From Pseudomonas sp. PSB18 (GTDB lineage Bacteria > Pseudomonadota > Gammaproteobacteria > Pseudomonadales > Pseudomonadaceae): DNA of 64,000 nt. Every line of letters begins with the position of its first letter. Position 1 is the stretch's first letter. Shown in pieces: positions 17,365-26,073 of this stretch. Below the pieces are notes generated by a model that was not told where the DNA came from, did no database searches, and saw only the letters and a list, made by a program, of their open reading frames with translations. A program made the translations under genes and the position numbers. The DNA lies in NCBI RefSeq assembly GCF_014596565.1, contig NZ_NOIN01000001.1, forward strand, positions 186,001 to 250,000, in the 5' to 3' direction.

Positions 17365-20300
17365 TCAGGCGTTATGACTGTAAATATTCAACGCCGCCGC
17401 TAATTCCGTCATTTCAAGTTGCAAGGCATCGCCCACTTCTTCAAGTAAATGCAAATCCCGGGCTTCGCAAACGGCTTCCATTTGTTCGCACGCGGCGATC
17501 AGCCGCCACGCTTTGACGATGCGCGCCCCGCCTTTTATCTTGTGCGCCAGGTTCGACAACGCTGGCAGGTCCTGTTCCTGCAGGATAACCGGCAGGTTTT
17601 CCAGGTCTTCCTGGTTGCTGACGGTCAGGTCGTTCACCAGCGCCTGCATGGCCGCTTCATCGCCACGGACCAGCTGTTCGAGACTGCCCAGGTCGATACC
17701 GCTGGTTTGCTCCGATACAGGCTGCTCCATAAAGGTATCCGCTTCCTCAGGCGCGATCTGGTCCAGGCGCCTGCCCAGCTCTTTCAAACTGATCGGTTTG
17801 AACAGGCAGTCATCCATGCCCGCATCCAGGCATCGGTCTCTTTCGTCGGGCTGGGCGTTGGCGGTGAAACCGATAATCAGGCACCGAGCGGTTTGTCGTT
17901 CCGCCTCCTCGTCACGGATCGCGCGGGCAAGCGCATAGCCGCTCATGATCGGCATATTGCAGTCGGTGATGACGACATCGAAATGCTTGCTGCGCCAGGC
18001 CCGCAAGCCGTGGGCGCCATCCTGCGCCTCAACGACCTTGTGCCCGAGATAGCCCAACTGTTTGGACAGCAACAGCCGGTTGGCGGGGTAGTCATCGACC
18101 ACCAGAATCGTCAGGGTGTGCTGCGCGCAAGATTCCTCGATAACAGCTTCCTGTTCAACCTGAACGGGTTCCAGCAACGGCAACTGCAACAACACCTCGA
18201 TTTGGGTGCCCTCGCCCAGCACGCTGTGCAACTGCAACCGGCCGCCCATCATTTCGCACAAGGTACGGCTGATCATCAGCCCCAGCCCCGAACCACTGCG
18301 AGCCGATTGGCTGTTGTTGCTGGCCTGGCTGAAAGGACTGAACAGTTGCTGCTGGTCTTCTTCGGAGATACCCGTGCCCGAGTCTTTCACACGCAAGCGA
18401 ATGGACAGGTGTTCGTCGGTGCTCGCCGGCAACACTTCAACGCTCAACCGCACCTCCCCTTCGGAAGTGAACTTGATCGCATTGCTCAGCAGATTGGAAA
18501 CGACCTGCTTGAAGCGCAGCGGATCGATCAGCACGTCACAATCGGTCCCGGCATCCAGATCCAACGTCAACTGCAAGTGTTTCTGCTGCGCGAGTCCATC
18601 AAAAATACACCCGAGGGACTTGAGCATTTCCCGCAGGTTCGCCCGTTCCGGGGCCAGCGACAATTTGCCCGACTCGATCCGTGCGATGTCGAGGATGTCA
18701 CCAATCAAGTCCAGCAAACCATGGGCCGCGCCGGAGGCCACCTCGATCGCGAAACGATCGAGCACGCCTTGATCGGCCTTTTTCAGCGCGAGCTCGAGCA
18801 TGCCGATAACGGCGTTCATCGGTGTACGAATCTCATGGCTCATGGTTGCGAGGAATGTCGTCTTGGCCCGATTCGCCTCTTGGACCATCCCCAACAGTTG
18901 CTGGCGTTCGCTGACGTCGATCCAGCCAGCGATCATGCCGATAATCGCATCGTCGCTGTCCCGGTACGGCAGCATCCAGTGATAGATCGTCAATAAACGC
19001 CCGTCCGCCAGGGTCCACTCACGGTCCTCCGTGCGCGCCACGCCTTCGGCCATGACGTGGAGATATTCCGCGTGATAGGCCCTGGCCTCGGACGGGTCGG
19101 CAAACATGCTTTCAGCCGCCCATTGACCCAAGGCTTTTTCTTGAGGCAGCCCCACCGCATCGAGGTAACCACTGTTGCAGATCAACAGGCGCCCTTCCCG
19201 GTCTAGGACATAGATCGGATGAGGCGTTCCGTCGATCAAGACGCGCATGAATTCCAATTGGTTGCTGAGGGCCCGCTCCGCCTCTTTTCGTCGGCGGATC
19301 AATCGGGCCAGGTAGGCGATCCAGACAAAGGCCACCAACAGCAGCCCGCCGGCAATCGCGAAGCCCTGAACAATGGCCTCGCGGTTGCGTAGCCAATAGC
19401 TGTCGTTCACCACCACATCGTTGCGCCAGCGATTGGTGATTTCGGCCATTTCCTCAGGGGAGATGCTCAACAAGGCTTTGTCCAGGATCGAGTACAACTC
19501 CAAGGCGCCCCGATTGGTCGCAAAGGCCACCCTCGCCGGCTCCGTTCCCACGGTGCTGGTCATTTGCAGGCGCCCCTGGTAGCGCCGCGCGATGGTATAG
19601 CGGGCACTGATCAAGGTGTTGATGGCCGCCTCGGCCTCACCTTTGAGCACCATGGCCATTGCTTGGTCGTTGTTGTCGGCGAACAGCAGGTTCACGTCCG
19701 GATAATTGTTGCGAAGGTAATCCTGGGACATGATCCCCTGCACCAGCGCAACCCGCTTGCCTTCCAGATCACTCAACGTTACCGAACTTTCCGCGCCCGC
19801 CCGGTTGACCAGGATGAAAGGCGTCGACAGGTAGGGCCGGGTAAAGCGCACCTTGTTTTCACGCTCGGTGCTGGGCGTCATGCCGGCGATAAGATCCGCT
19901 TTGCCGGTCTGGACGTCATCCACTTGCCTGACCACCGAATTATTGCGCTCGACATCGAATTGCAGGCCGGTACGCGCACTGATCTTGGCCAGGACATCGG
20001 CACTGGCACCGCGAAACCGGCCATTCTCGTCAAAGAACGAGAGCGGCAGGAAATTCTCCATGGCGGTGACTTTGACGCGGGGATGCTGTTCGATCCAACG
20101 CTGTTCCTTGGCGTTCAAATGCAAGCGCTGCTGCCCTGGAATATTCACGTCCGTCGCGCCCCAGCGACGTAGGATATTCATCCGTTCGCCCAAGGGAATG
20201 GAGTCCAGCGTCTTGTTGATAATCCGTAGTAAACGCTCGTCGTCCAGACACAAGGCAAAGGCGAAACGACCACCTTCCATGCCGGAGAAATCCGCCAGTT

Positions 20301-20994
20301 GGATGTTGTTCAGGTAGTTCATCTCGATCAGGTAGTTAGCGCTGATGACGTCACCCAGATAGACGTCGGCCTGGCCAAATGCCACGGCGCTGATCGCGCT
20401 CAATGTCGAGGGATAAAGCACCAAATGGGCGCCGGGATAGAATTCATGGACATCCTGGGAAGGCAAATAGTGATAAAGCATGGCGATTCGCTTGCCCGCC
20501 AGGTCCGTCGTCGCCTTGTCATCGTTGCGCGTGACCAGCATCGGCTGGTCTTCGGCGTATGCCATGGACATCGCCACCCCCGGGTCCTTCGCCTCGAAGG
20601 AATTGGCGGTGCCCAGGAAATCAATCTCCCGGTTCCTCAAGGCCTCTATGAGCTCCGACCTTGAATCGAAGCGACGAATACGCACTTGGACATGCAAGAG
20701 CTGAGCAATCAGTCCGGCGTAGTCGGCGGTGAGCCCCTCGTAATCATGCCCATTGGTCGTCAGGTCGAATGGCGGGTAGTCGGGCGTGGAAATACCCAAG
20801 GTCAACACGCCTTTGTGTCGCAGCCAGGTCCAGTCCGACTCATCCAGCTCGACTTCGTAGCCATCAACCGTCGAACGCCCGAACAGCTGAAACGCCTCGG
20901 GCTCAGGCTCTGCGTGTGTCTTGGTTTGGGCCAGGCAGGAAGCGGCCCATAGCGCGAAAAACCACACCAGGGAAAACCGCAAACAGGCACGCAT
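17365..20994 (-). CDS. BvgS/RocS1-type hybrid sensor kinase
   Basis: A 1209-residue membrane kinase. In order: signal peptide (to about 22); two periplasmic solute-binding (SBP_bac_3) domains at about 62-285 and 305-530; one transmembrane helix near 550 (GFAIAGGLLLVAFVWIAYLA); PAS at about 590-700; HisKA with MSHEIRTPMNAVIG; HATPase with VSNLLSNAIKFTSEG and GSGLGL; receiver with VVDDYPANR and VITDCNMPIMSG; and a C-terminal HPt domain with NLAHKIKGGARI. This is the unorthodox phosphorelay of BvgS, EvgS and RocS1. Its ATG overlaps the TGA of the LuxR-type regulator by one base, so the pair is translationally coupled. It probably senses a small periplasmic signal and phosphorylates the neighbouring regulators. 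Confidence 0.95.
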   Translation of the reverse strand: MRACLRFSLVWFFALWAASCLAQTKTHAEPEPEAFQLFGRSTVDGYEVELDESDWTWLRHKGVLTLGISTPDYPPFDLTTNGHDYEGLTADYAGLIAQLLHVQVRIRRFDSRSELIEALRNREIDFLGTANSFEAKDPGVAMSMAYAEDQPMLVTRNDDKATTDLAGKRIAMLYHYLPSQDVHEFYPGAHLVLYPSTLSAISAVAFGQADVYLGDVISANYLIEMNYLNNIQLADFSGMEGGRFAFALCLDDERLLRIINKTLDSIPLGERMNILRRWGATDVNIPGQQRLHLNAKEQRWIEQHPRVKVTAMENFLPLSFFDENGRFRGASADVLAKISARTGLQFDVERNNSVVRQVDDVQTGKADLIAGMTPSTERENKVRFTRPYLSTPFILVNRAGAESSVTLSDLEGKRVALVQGIMSQDYLRNNYPDVNLLFADNNDQAMAMVLKGEAEAAINTLISARYTIARRYQGRLQMTSTVGTEPARVAFATNRGALELYSILDKALLSISPEEMAEITNRWRNDVVVNDSYWLRNREAIVQGFAIAGGLLLVAFVWIAYLARLIRRRKEAERALSNQLEFMRVLIDGTPHPIYVLDREGRLLICNSGYLDAVGLPQEKALGQWAAESMFADPSEARAYHAEYLHVMAEGVARTEDREWTLADGRLLTIYHWMLPYRDSDDAIIGMIAGWIDVSERQQLLGMVQEANRAKTTFLATMSHEIRTPMNAVIGMLELALKKADQGVLDRFAIEVASGAAHGLLDLIGDILDIARIESGKLSLAPERANLREMLKSLGCIFDGLAQQKHLQLTLDLDAGTDCDVLIDPLRFKQVVSNLLSNAIKFTSEGEVRLSVEVLPASTDEHLSIRLRVKDSGTGISEEDQQQLFSPFSQASNNSQSARSGSGLGLMISRTLCEMMGGRLQLHSVLGEGTQIEVLLQLPLLEPVQVEQEAVIEESCAQHTLTILVVDDYPANRLLLSKQLGYLGHKVVEAQDGAHGLRAWRSKHFDVVITDCNMPIMSGYALARAIRDEEAERQTARCLIIGFTANAQPDERDRCLDAGMDDCLFKPISLKELGRRLDQIAPEEADTFMEQPVSEQTSGIDLGSLEQLVRGDEAAMQALVNDLTVSNQEDLENLPVILQEQDLPALSNLAHKIKGGARIVKAWRLIAACEQMEAVCEARDLHLLEEVGDALQLEMTELAAALNIYSHNA

Positions 20995-21620
20995 CAGATC
21001 AGGCTATTACGTTTGGCCATGTCCGACAGGTGCACCAGCGACTTCAGATTCAGCTTTTCGATCAGGCGGGCCTTATAGGTACTGATGGTCTTGTTGCTCA
21101 GCAGCATTTCCTCGCCAATCTGCTTGTTGGACATGCCCCTGGCGAGTTGCTGCAAGATCGACAATTCACGATCGGACAGTTTCTGGATCAGGGCTTGCTC
21201 CGACGCTTGGGCGTCGTCGCGGCACACTGTATTGACGGTAAGATCGGGAAAGAAGGTGTAGCCGGATTTGATCGCGTTGATCGCCTTGACCAATTCGTCC
21301 AGGTCATCGGCTTTCGACACATAGCCCGCCGCCCCGGCTCTCATGCAGCGCATGGAGAAAAAAACCGGCAACAAGGACGTCAGGACCAGGATCTTGACCG
21401 GCAGCTTCAAATCGGCAATCCGACCCAGGGCGTCCAAGCCGTCGACACCGGGCATCGCAATGTCCATCAGGACCAGGTCTGGCATATGCTCGCGTACCAA
21501 CTGCACGGCCTCGGCGCCATTGCCTGCTTCTGCAACGATCTCATACTGCTCTTGCTTCAGAATGGCTCTCACCGCGGAACGAATGAACGGGTGATCATCG
21601 ACGACTATAGCCTTCAGCAT
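20994..21620 (-). CDS. NarL/LuxR-type response regulator (RocA1/EvgA-like)
   Basis: A 208-residue regulator. Receiver (1-120): VVDDHPF, the phosphoryl acceptor in LVLMDIAMPGVDG and the conserved Lys in GYVSKADD. LuxR helix-turn-helix (about 145-205): LSDRELSILQQLARGMSNKQ and LSNKTISTYKARLIEKLNLK. The ATG at 21620 has AGAGG before it. It is coupled to the hybrid kinase gene. In the P. aeruginosa Roc system the corresponding regulator activates cup pilus genes; by analogy this protein is the best candidate to bind the TGTAGGAAWTTTCC motif found across the island. Confidence 0.93.
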   Translation of the reverse strand: MLKAIVVDDHPFIRSAVRAILKQEQYEIVAEAGNGAEAVQLVREHMPDLVLMDIAMPGVDGLDALGRIADLKLPVKILVLTSLLPVFFSMRCMRAGAAGYVSKADDLDELVKAINAIKSGYTFFPDLTVNTVCRDDAQASEQALIQKLSDRELSILQQLARGMSNKQIGEEMLLSNKTISTYKARLIEKLNLKSLVHLSDMAKRNSLI

Positions 21621-21813
21621 TTGAACCTCTAAAATCAATGACTTGATAATAACGAGCGAAGTAAAAAGCCGTTTGCAGGCAAATAATCAGACAAGATAGC
21701 CCCCCGCCGGGTCGGCGTGAATAGCTGCCCGATAATTTTCCATTTGCCGTGCGCCAGCCCTCACCTTTTTACGAAAAGAAGTCCTTTCTGTAGACAAATC
21801 GCGCGACCCACCC

Positions 21814-23013
21814 TTAGGTTTTGCGGGAGAGAATGGCCGGGCTCTGCAACCAGAGCAGCAATTCATGGGATGACATCGGTTTTGCGTAATAAAACCCCTG
21901 CCCGAGCACACAGCCCATTTCGATCAGCGCCTGGCACTGTTTATCCTCGCTGACACCTTCGATGATCAGCTCCATATTCAATGAGCGGGCCAAGGCGATG
22001 GTGCTGATGATGACCGCCCGGCTTCGGGGCTCATGGAGACTCTGGACAAACTCGCCATCCAGCTTGATTTCAGTGAAGGGCAATTGGCAAAGCAACTTGA
22101 GCGAAGAGAAGCCCACGCCGAAATCGTCGATTGAAAGTCCGCACCCCATCATCCGCAAGCGCAGCAGGTTCTCCTGGACATCCGGCGGCATTTCGAGCAA
22201 ACCGTTCTCTGCCAGTTCAAACGTCAACTTTGCCCCGGGCAAGTTATGGAAACGCAGTGCCTGGCGGATGTGATCGATCAGCGTGGTGCCCTTCAGTTGC
22301 GACGCGTGGAGGTTGAAGGATAATTCCAACGGCTGTTTTTCCCGATCCAATACACCCAGCAAACCCAAGCCCTTCTTGAGCAACTGCTTGAACATCTCAT
22401 CGATCAAGTCATAAGCCAGCACAGCGGCCAGGAAATCCTTGGGCAATAGCAGCCCGTGGACCGGATGCTGCCAACGCGCCAGAACTTCAACGCCCGCCAC
22501 CCTGCCGTTAGCCAGCCTGAACTTCGGTTGAAAGAAGGCGCAGAACTCACCTAGGGCAAGCCCGCGACGGATATCGCTTTCGCTGGGCAGTGTGCTGGCC
22601 GGAACCGGGACTCGCGCATTCAGGACGTGCTCATACTTGAAACGCAGCAACATTTTCTGCAACGGTTTTATGTGAATGGGCGTACTCAGGATGCCTAGAA
22701 GCTTCAAGCCGGAAAACGAAGCCATTTGCTCGATGGCTCGCCGCAATTGCGGCTGGAACTCGCAATAAATGATCACCGTCTGGACCAGGGAAAGTCGGCT
22801 GGCACAGTTCAGGAAATCAAGGCAATCCATGCCTTGGCCGCTCAGATCGCACAGCGCAATGTCCACCCCGCCCTGTCGCTGCATCGATGCCAATGCCTGT
22901 TCGCCGCTGCTCGCCAGCAAAATGTCCGAAACCCCGGAGCGCTGCAGGGCATTGATGACCATATCGCGTTGTAAAGAGTGATTGTCTAGAACGAGAACAC
23001 GCAATGAGGTCAT
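21814..23013 (-). CDS. Response regulator with EAL domain (second RocR-like phosphodiesterase)
   Basis: A 399-residue REC-EAL protein, a diverged paralogue of 14359-15564. In the receiver the acidic pocket reads VLDNHS, with Asn where the paralogue has Asp-like residues (LEDHS). The phosphoryl acceptor in IALCDLSGQGMD remains. The EAL domain has EVLARW, FNLHASQ, FELAENG, SIDDFGVGFSS, EIKLDGEF and IIEGVSE, so the catalytic residues are kept. The frame is open upstream to 23163, but the receiver begins at MTSLRVLVLDNHS (23013). A motif copy lies 85 bp upstream. Two phosphodiesterases beside one sensor suggest separate inputs to local c-di-GMP control. Confidence 0.9.
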   Translation of the reverse strand: MTSLRVLVLDNHSLQRDMVINALQRSGVSDILLASSGEQALASMQRQGGVDIALCDLSGQGMDCLDFLNCASRLSLVQTVIIYCEFQPQLRRAIEQMASFSGLKLLGILSTPIHIKPLQKMLLRFKYEHVLNARVPVPASTLPSESDIRRGLALGEFCAFFQPKFRLANGRVAGVEVLARWQHPVHGLLLPKDFLAAVLAYDLIDEMFKQLLKKGLGLLGVLDREKQPLELSFNLHASQLKGTTLIDHIRQALRFHNLPGAKLTFELAENGLLEMPPDVQENLLRLRMMGCGLSIDDFGVGFSSLKLLCQLPFTEIKLDGEFVQSLHEPRSRAVIISTIALARSLNMELIIEGVSEDKQCQALIEMGCVLGQGFYYAKPMSSHELLLWLQSPAILSRKT

Positions 23014-23097
23014 CTGTCGTCTGCCGGTGCCTTGGGCCAAGGCGTAACATCGTTGCAGCAGAAGGGGAAGGACGATATGACATGGCTCCCAAGAGTC

Positions 23098-23112
23098 TGT
23101 AGGAAAATTCTG
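23098..23112. promoter_or_regulatory. Island motif TGTAGGAAAATTCTG
   Basis: A weaker copy of the motif, 85 bp upstream of the second REC-EAL gene. Confidence 0.5.
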
Positions 23113-23200
23113 AAGAACGCATAGCACCTCGTTCGGGCTATCTTTCGACCGATAAATGAACACCCGAAAAAACGACAGACCGCCCCAAAGATAGCCGCAG

Positions 23201-23213
23201 AAAATTTCCTACA
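23201..23213. promoter_or_regulatory. Island motif on the opposite strand (TGTAGGAAATTTT)
   Basis: Read on the minus strand. It lies about 275 bp before the plus-strand pilin pseudogene, so its orientation relative to its gene is the same as for the copies before minus-strand genes. The gene-free region 23014-23486 is a divergent regulatory region. Confidence 0.5.
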
Positions 23214-23486
23214 GCTACGCAGGAAAAACTCTACATTTTGGCTTATTGTTTGGCTCATCATCCTCCCCAGAGCAAGGATGCCTCATGTTCTAAACAACCA
23301 TTACGGCATCTTTCTCTGACTGGCCAACCGGTTAACTGTCGACGGCAACTACCCGCAGCACAAAGACTTCCGTTGTAGTACCGGGAAGTTCGTCTTTTGA
23401 CCCGCAAGGCAATCCTAGTTGCCGTCACGCGTCATTCAGGACATCACCGTTGGCCGAACAAATAACTACTCAAAGGGATTCGCGTA

Positions 23487-24019
23487 ATGAAAAATTAGTA
23501 GTTGTTACAGCTGCGCCCCTTGTGATGGGCCTCACTTCTTTCGTCGTTAACGCTACCACGCCGACCACCGGCAACCCGGGCGCCGTGCGCTTCATTGGTG
23601 AAATCGTATCGACGCCTTGCGGTATCGACGCTAACTTCCTGGATCAGACTGTTCGCTTGGGCCAGGTTCCGTCGAATCAGTTCAAGGCAACGGGGACCGT
23701 TCAACGCCGACCAAATTCGACATTGTGTTGACCGACTGCGACACCACCACCCAGCAAAACGCTCGCTTCACCTTCAGCGGCGTGCAGGATCCGGTGGTTC
23801 CGGCGCTGTTCGCCACCACTGGCCTGGCCCAGAACGTAGCATTCGTTTGCAGGCCAACGCCGGCGAAATGCTCGACAACGGCAAACAACAAGTTGCTCCT
23901 ATCGCCTACAGAACGGCAATAACACCGTTAGCTTCGCCGCTATGTACGAAGCCACCGCCACTGCCGTCACCACGGGTGAAGCGGACAGCGTTGCCAACTT
24001 CACCGTCGCTTATAACTAA
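23487..24019 (+). pseudogene. Major pilin pseudogene (at least four frameshifts)
   Basis: Joining frames gives a complete pilin: signal (LVVVTAAPLVMGLTSFVVNA), IGEIVSTPCGIDANFLDQTV, PTKFDIVLTDCDTTTQQNAR, RLQANAGEMLDNGKQQVAPI and MYEATATAVTTGEADSVANF with the final FTVAYN. Frameshifts lie in the A run right after ATG (near 23492), near 23703, near 23855 and near 23915. It is plus-strand, facing away from the REC-EAL gene, and is followed by a terminator. It is the remains of a second pilus operon. Confidence 0.88.
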
Positions 24020-24042
24020 CACGTCTGTATCGGCTGCATAGA

Positions 24043-24063
24043 AGGGGACTACTCCCCTCTTTT
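24043..24063 (+). terminator. Hairpin terminator after the pilin pseudogene
   Basis: The stem AGGGGA/TCCCCT (24043-24058) is followed by CTCTTTTATTT. It lies in the position of the pilin-chaperone hairpin and may have served as a partial terminator. Confidence 0.65.
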
Positions 24064-24096
24064 ATTTCCGCCCAAGCACTGACAAAGGGATTTTTC

Positions 24097-24396
24097 GTGT
24101 CCGGTCGCAAACTATTCATTTTTTGCGCGGTGATCTCTTGCGCGCGTTGTTTGAACGCAACGGAGTTCAATTCGGAATTCCTGAATATTGATCGCCATGA
24201 CGATATCAGTCTTGGGCAGTTTTCCCATGCCGACTTTGTGGCACCTGGCAGTTATCTGCTGGATATCACGGTTAACCAACGTTATTTTGGCACACGCTCC
24301 ATTGATTTCAACACCATAAGCCGCAGCCAGGCACTGGATGACTCGAAGCCGATGGCGAGCAACACGATACCGATCACTAGAAAGATTGCCCGGTAG
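24097..24396 (+). pseudogene. Usher N-terminal fragment
   Basis: A GTG-started 99-codon frame with AAAGGGA before it. After a signal-like start (KLFIFCAVISCARC) it shows the usher N-terminal domain: FNSEFLNIDRHDDISLGQFS and VAPGSYLLDITVNQRYFGTR. The similarity ends near residue 75, and the tail (SKPMASNTIPITRKIAR) does not look like usher. More than 700 residues are missing, and no chaperone gene precedes it. With 23487-24019 it is a deletion relic of a second chaperone-usher operon. Confidence 0.82.
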
Positions 24397-24500
24397 CTCG
24401 ATACCGTAGTTATTCGTTCAGAGGATCGCAGCCACTCGATTGCTGCAAATACTCGCCCGCCCTACTGGTTTTTGGTTTCTGCCCTTCCCGCTGCTACGCT

Positions 24501-24525
24501 TTCGACTCCTCGATCGGAGTCGAAA
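24501..24525 (+). promoter_or_regulatory. Hairpin covering the ribosome binding site of the next gene
   Basis: The stem TTCGACTCC/GGAGTCGAA (24501-24509 with 24516-24524) places the GGAG of the following gene within a stem, three bases before its ATG. This could limit translation, or be a transcription terminator without a good T run. Confidence 0.45.
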
Positions 24526-24527
24526 CA

Positions 24528-24740
24528 ATGCCCACCGAATATTCACTTTCTGATGTTCTTGAGCGGCTTTACCAAAATCAGCTCGCCTTGGAGGCGGCGG
24601 TGATGGAGCTGACCTTGAAGGTAGAAGACCAAGATGCAACAGAGATTGGCGCCAACGTCAGAGGTGCACTTCAGACCATCGGCGAGAACGCCGGACACAT
24701 CAAACAGGGTTTGGCTAAGCTGAGAGCCACCGGTCACTGA
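24528..24740 (+). CDS. Small hypothetical protein, 70 residues
   Basis: A short, probably helical, soluble protein (MPTEYSLSDVLERLYQNQLA, then LEAAVMELTLKVEDQD) with heptad-like leucines, so perhaps a coiled-coil oligomer. GGAG lies about 11 bp before ATG, within a hairpin. It lies between pilus relics and a divergent small gene in the accessory end of the island. I do not recognise a family. Confidence 0.5.
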   Translation: MPTEYSLSDVLERLYQNQLALEAAVMELTLKVEDQDATEIGANVRGALQTIGENAGHIKQGLAKLRATGH

Positions 24741-24870
24741 TTTAACCGCCCATACGATGGCGAGCCTGGCGATTTTTCGCGCAAAGCATAAAGATTGACC
24801 TGACGGATGTGCAGATTCCCCGCGCGCTGCGCGGCGACATCGTGAAGATACGGACGCCCTCAACCTTTCG

Positions 24871-25119
24871 CTATGAAAGGTGGCGCACTTTGATAATCCT
24901 GCCCGAAGCTACCTTATGCTTGAGGTTGGCCATCCGAATAACCGTGTGCGGACCATCGGCCGTTGTTTCAATGAGCATGCCATCCCTGATCTCCATCACA
25001 CTGAGTCCGGCCGCCAGCATATTGATATAAGCGGCATGAATCGCGCCTTTCGCCATGGCTGGAATTTTCTCTTCCAGCCGGCTCACCAGTTCATCACTTA
25101 ACATCTGGTTGACCTTCAT
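24871..25119 (-). CDS. Small hypothetical protein, 82 residues
   Basis: A soluble protein (MKVNQMLSDELVSRLEEKIP, then AMAKGAIHAAYINMLAAGLS) with a helical N-terminal half and a beta-like C-terminal half (GMLIETTADGPHTVIRMANL, ending in basic residues). GGAG lies about 9 bp before ATG. It lies downstream, on the same strand, of the RES toxin gene, separated by about 250 bp. No family is recognised; a small DNA-binding or antitoxin-like protein is possible but not shown. Confidence 0.5.
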   Translation of the reverse strand: MKVNQMLSDELVSRLEEKIPAMAKGAIHAAYINMLAAGLSVMEIRDGMLIETTADGPHTVIRMANLKHKVASGRIIKVRHLS

Positions 25120-25365
25120 AACGAGCTCCGCATTCTAGGCCTGCACGGCACCAGCCATCGTTGTTGCTGCGCTCTGTGGCAAGCACCACCAATTCCTTGG
25201 GATGTACGCGAGACGTGTCTGGCCGTCGACGCCACATAAAATTTGTACGGAATCCCATCAATGCCCCATCAAAGCCCGCCGACTTCAGCAAGATCTAATG
25301 ACTGGTGAGTGACGATTTCAGTCTCAGAGAGCGGATTCCAAGGGCCACTGTTCGGTCATTTTGAC
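25120..25365. other. Intergenic, no feature recognised
   Basis: A stretch between the RES toxin stop and the small gene at 24871-25119. An overlapping frame on the minus strand (25094-25291) has no ribosome binding site and overlaps the start of the annotated gene, so it is not called. Confidence 0.4.
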
Positions 25366-26073
25366 TCAGCTTTTTCCCGCGATGATAACGACCCCAATCC
25401 GCTCTGCCAGATTGAGCACCGTGTCGAATACAGTCGAGTCGCCGGTCAAGCTGCGTGACGCCCCCTGCGGATGGAGTGCGCCGTCAGGAATCCGGTCACC
25501 GAAGAGCACCACCGCACGTGCCAAATCATCTTGTCGCGACACCCAAGACAGCCCCTGGGCATCTGGACACTGACGGTGGATTGCCTCGGCCCATTTGCGC
25601 GTCGCAGGATATTGATCTTTCTCAGTGTCGATCAATTGCTTGCGCGTGATGCCCAGTTTCCGCAGTGGCACGCTGGACAGATCAACCAGGTGCAGCGGCT
25701 GGCTAACCTGGACGGCAGAATGCACCTGTCCAGTCAGCTTGCCTTTGTCGAAGCTCTTAAACCCAGCCGTATGGGGAACGTCGTGGAAGACGGTCTCCAT
25801 CAAGGCGCAATCGACTGTCGTGCCTCCATACAAGGTGGGAATCGCCCGCCCCTGATCATCCTGGATCGGGCTGAAGCGTGCGTTGCCGTGCACACCAGGA
25901 TTGAATTGATCAGGCTGATACTTATCCTGGTGCACACGGTGAAGCACATCGCCTTTGGCGATCACGGTGAAAGTGACGTGCAACGTAGCCGCAGGCACTG
26001 GGGTAACGGACGCCGCCAAATCCGTGGGAGGCGTCGCGCTACCCTCACTGGACTCGGTACGCTGCTTAGCCAT
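25366..26073 (-). CDS. RES-domain toxin
   Basis: A 235-residue protein with a RES domain from about residue 45: VLHRVHQDKY, FNPGVHGNARFSPIQD, GRAIPTLYGGTTVDCALMET and VFHDVPH, with Arg, Glu and Ser as in the family name. RES toxins such as MbcT and ParT deplete NAD+ or modify targets through an ADP-ribosyl chemistry. The N-terminal 40 residues are Ser/Thr/Ala-rich. Its ATG at 26073 overlaps the end of the upstream gene by 8 bp, typical of a toxin-antitoxin operon. The pair probably stabilises the island; phage defence is another possibility. Confidence 0.85.
   Translation of the reverse strand: MAKQRTESSEGSATPPTDLAASVTPVPAATLHVTFTVIAKGDVLHRVHQDKYQPDQFNPGVHGNARFSPIQDDQGRAIPTLYGGTTVDCALMETVFHDVPHTAGFKSFDKGKLTGQVHSAVQVSQPLHLVDLSSVPLRKLGITRKQLIDTEKDQYPATRKWAEAIHRQCPDAQGLSWVSRQDDLARAVVLFGDRIPDGALHPQGASRSLTGDSTVFDTVLNLAERIGVVIIAGKS

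Noticed and set aside
17449..18996. Plus-strand open frame of 515 codons
   Set aside because: Antisense to the kinase and receiver domains of the BvgS-type kinase; no domain of its own.
25094..25291. Minus-strand frame of 65 codons overlapping the gene at 24871-25119
   Set aside because: No ribosome binding site, and it overlaps the better supported start; composition is not protein-like.
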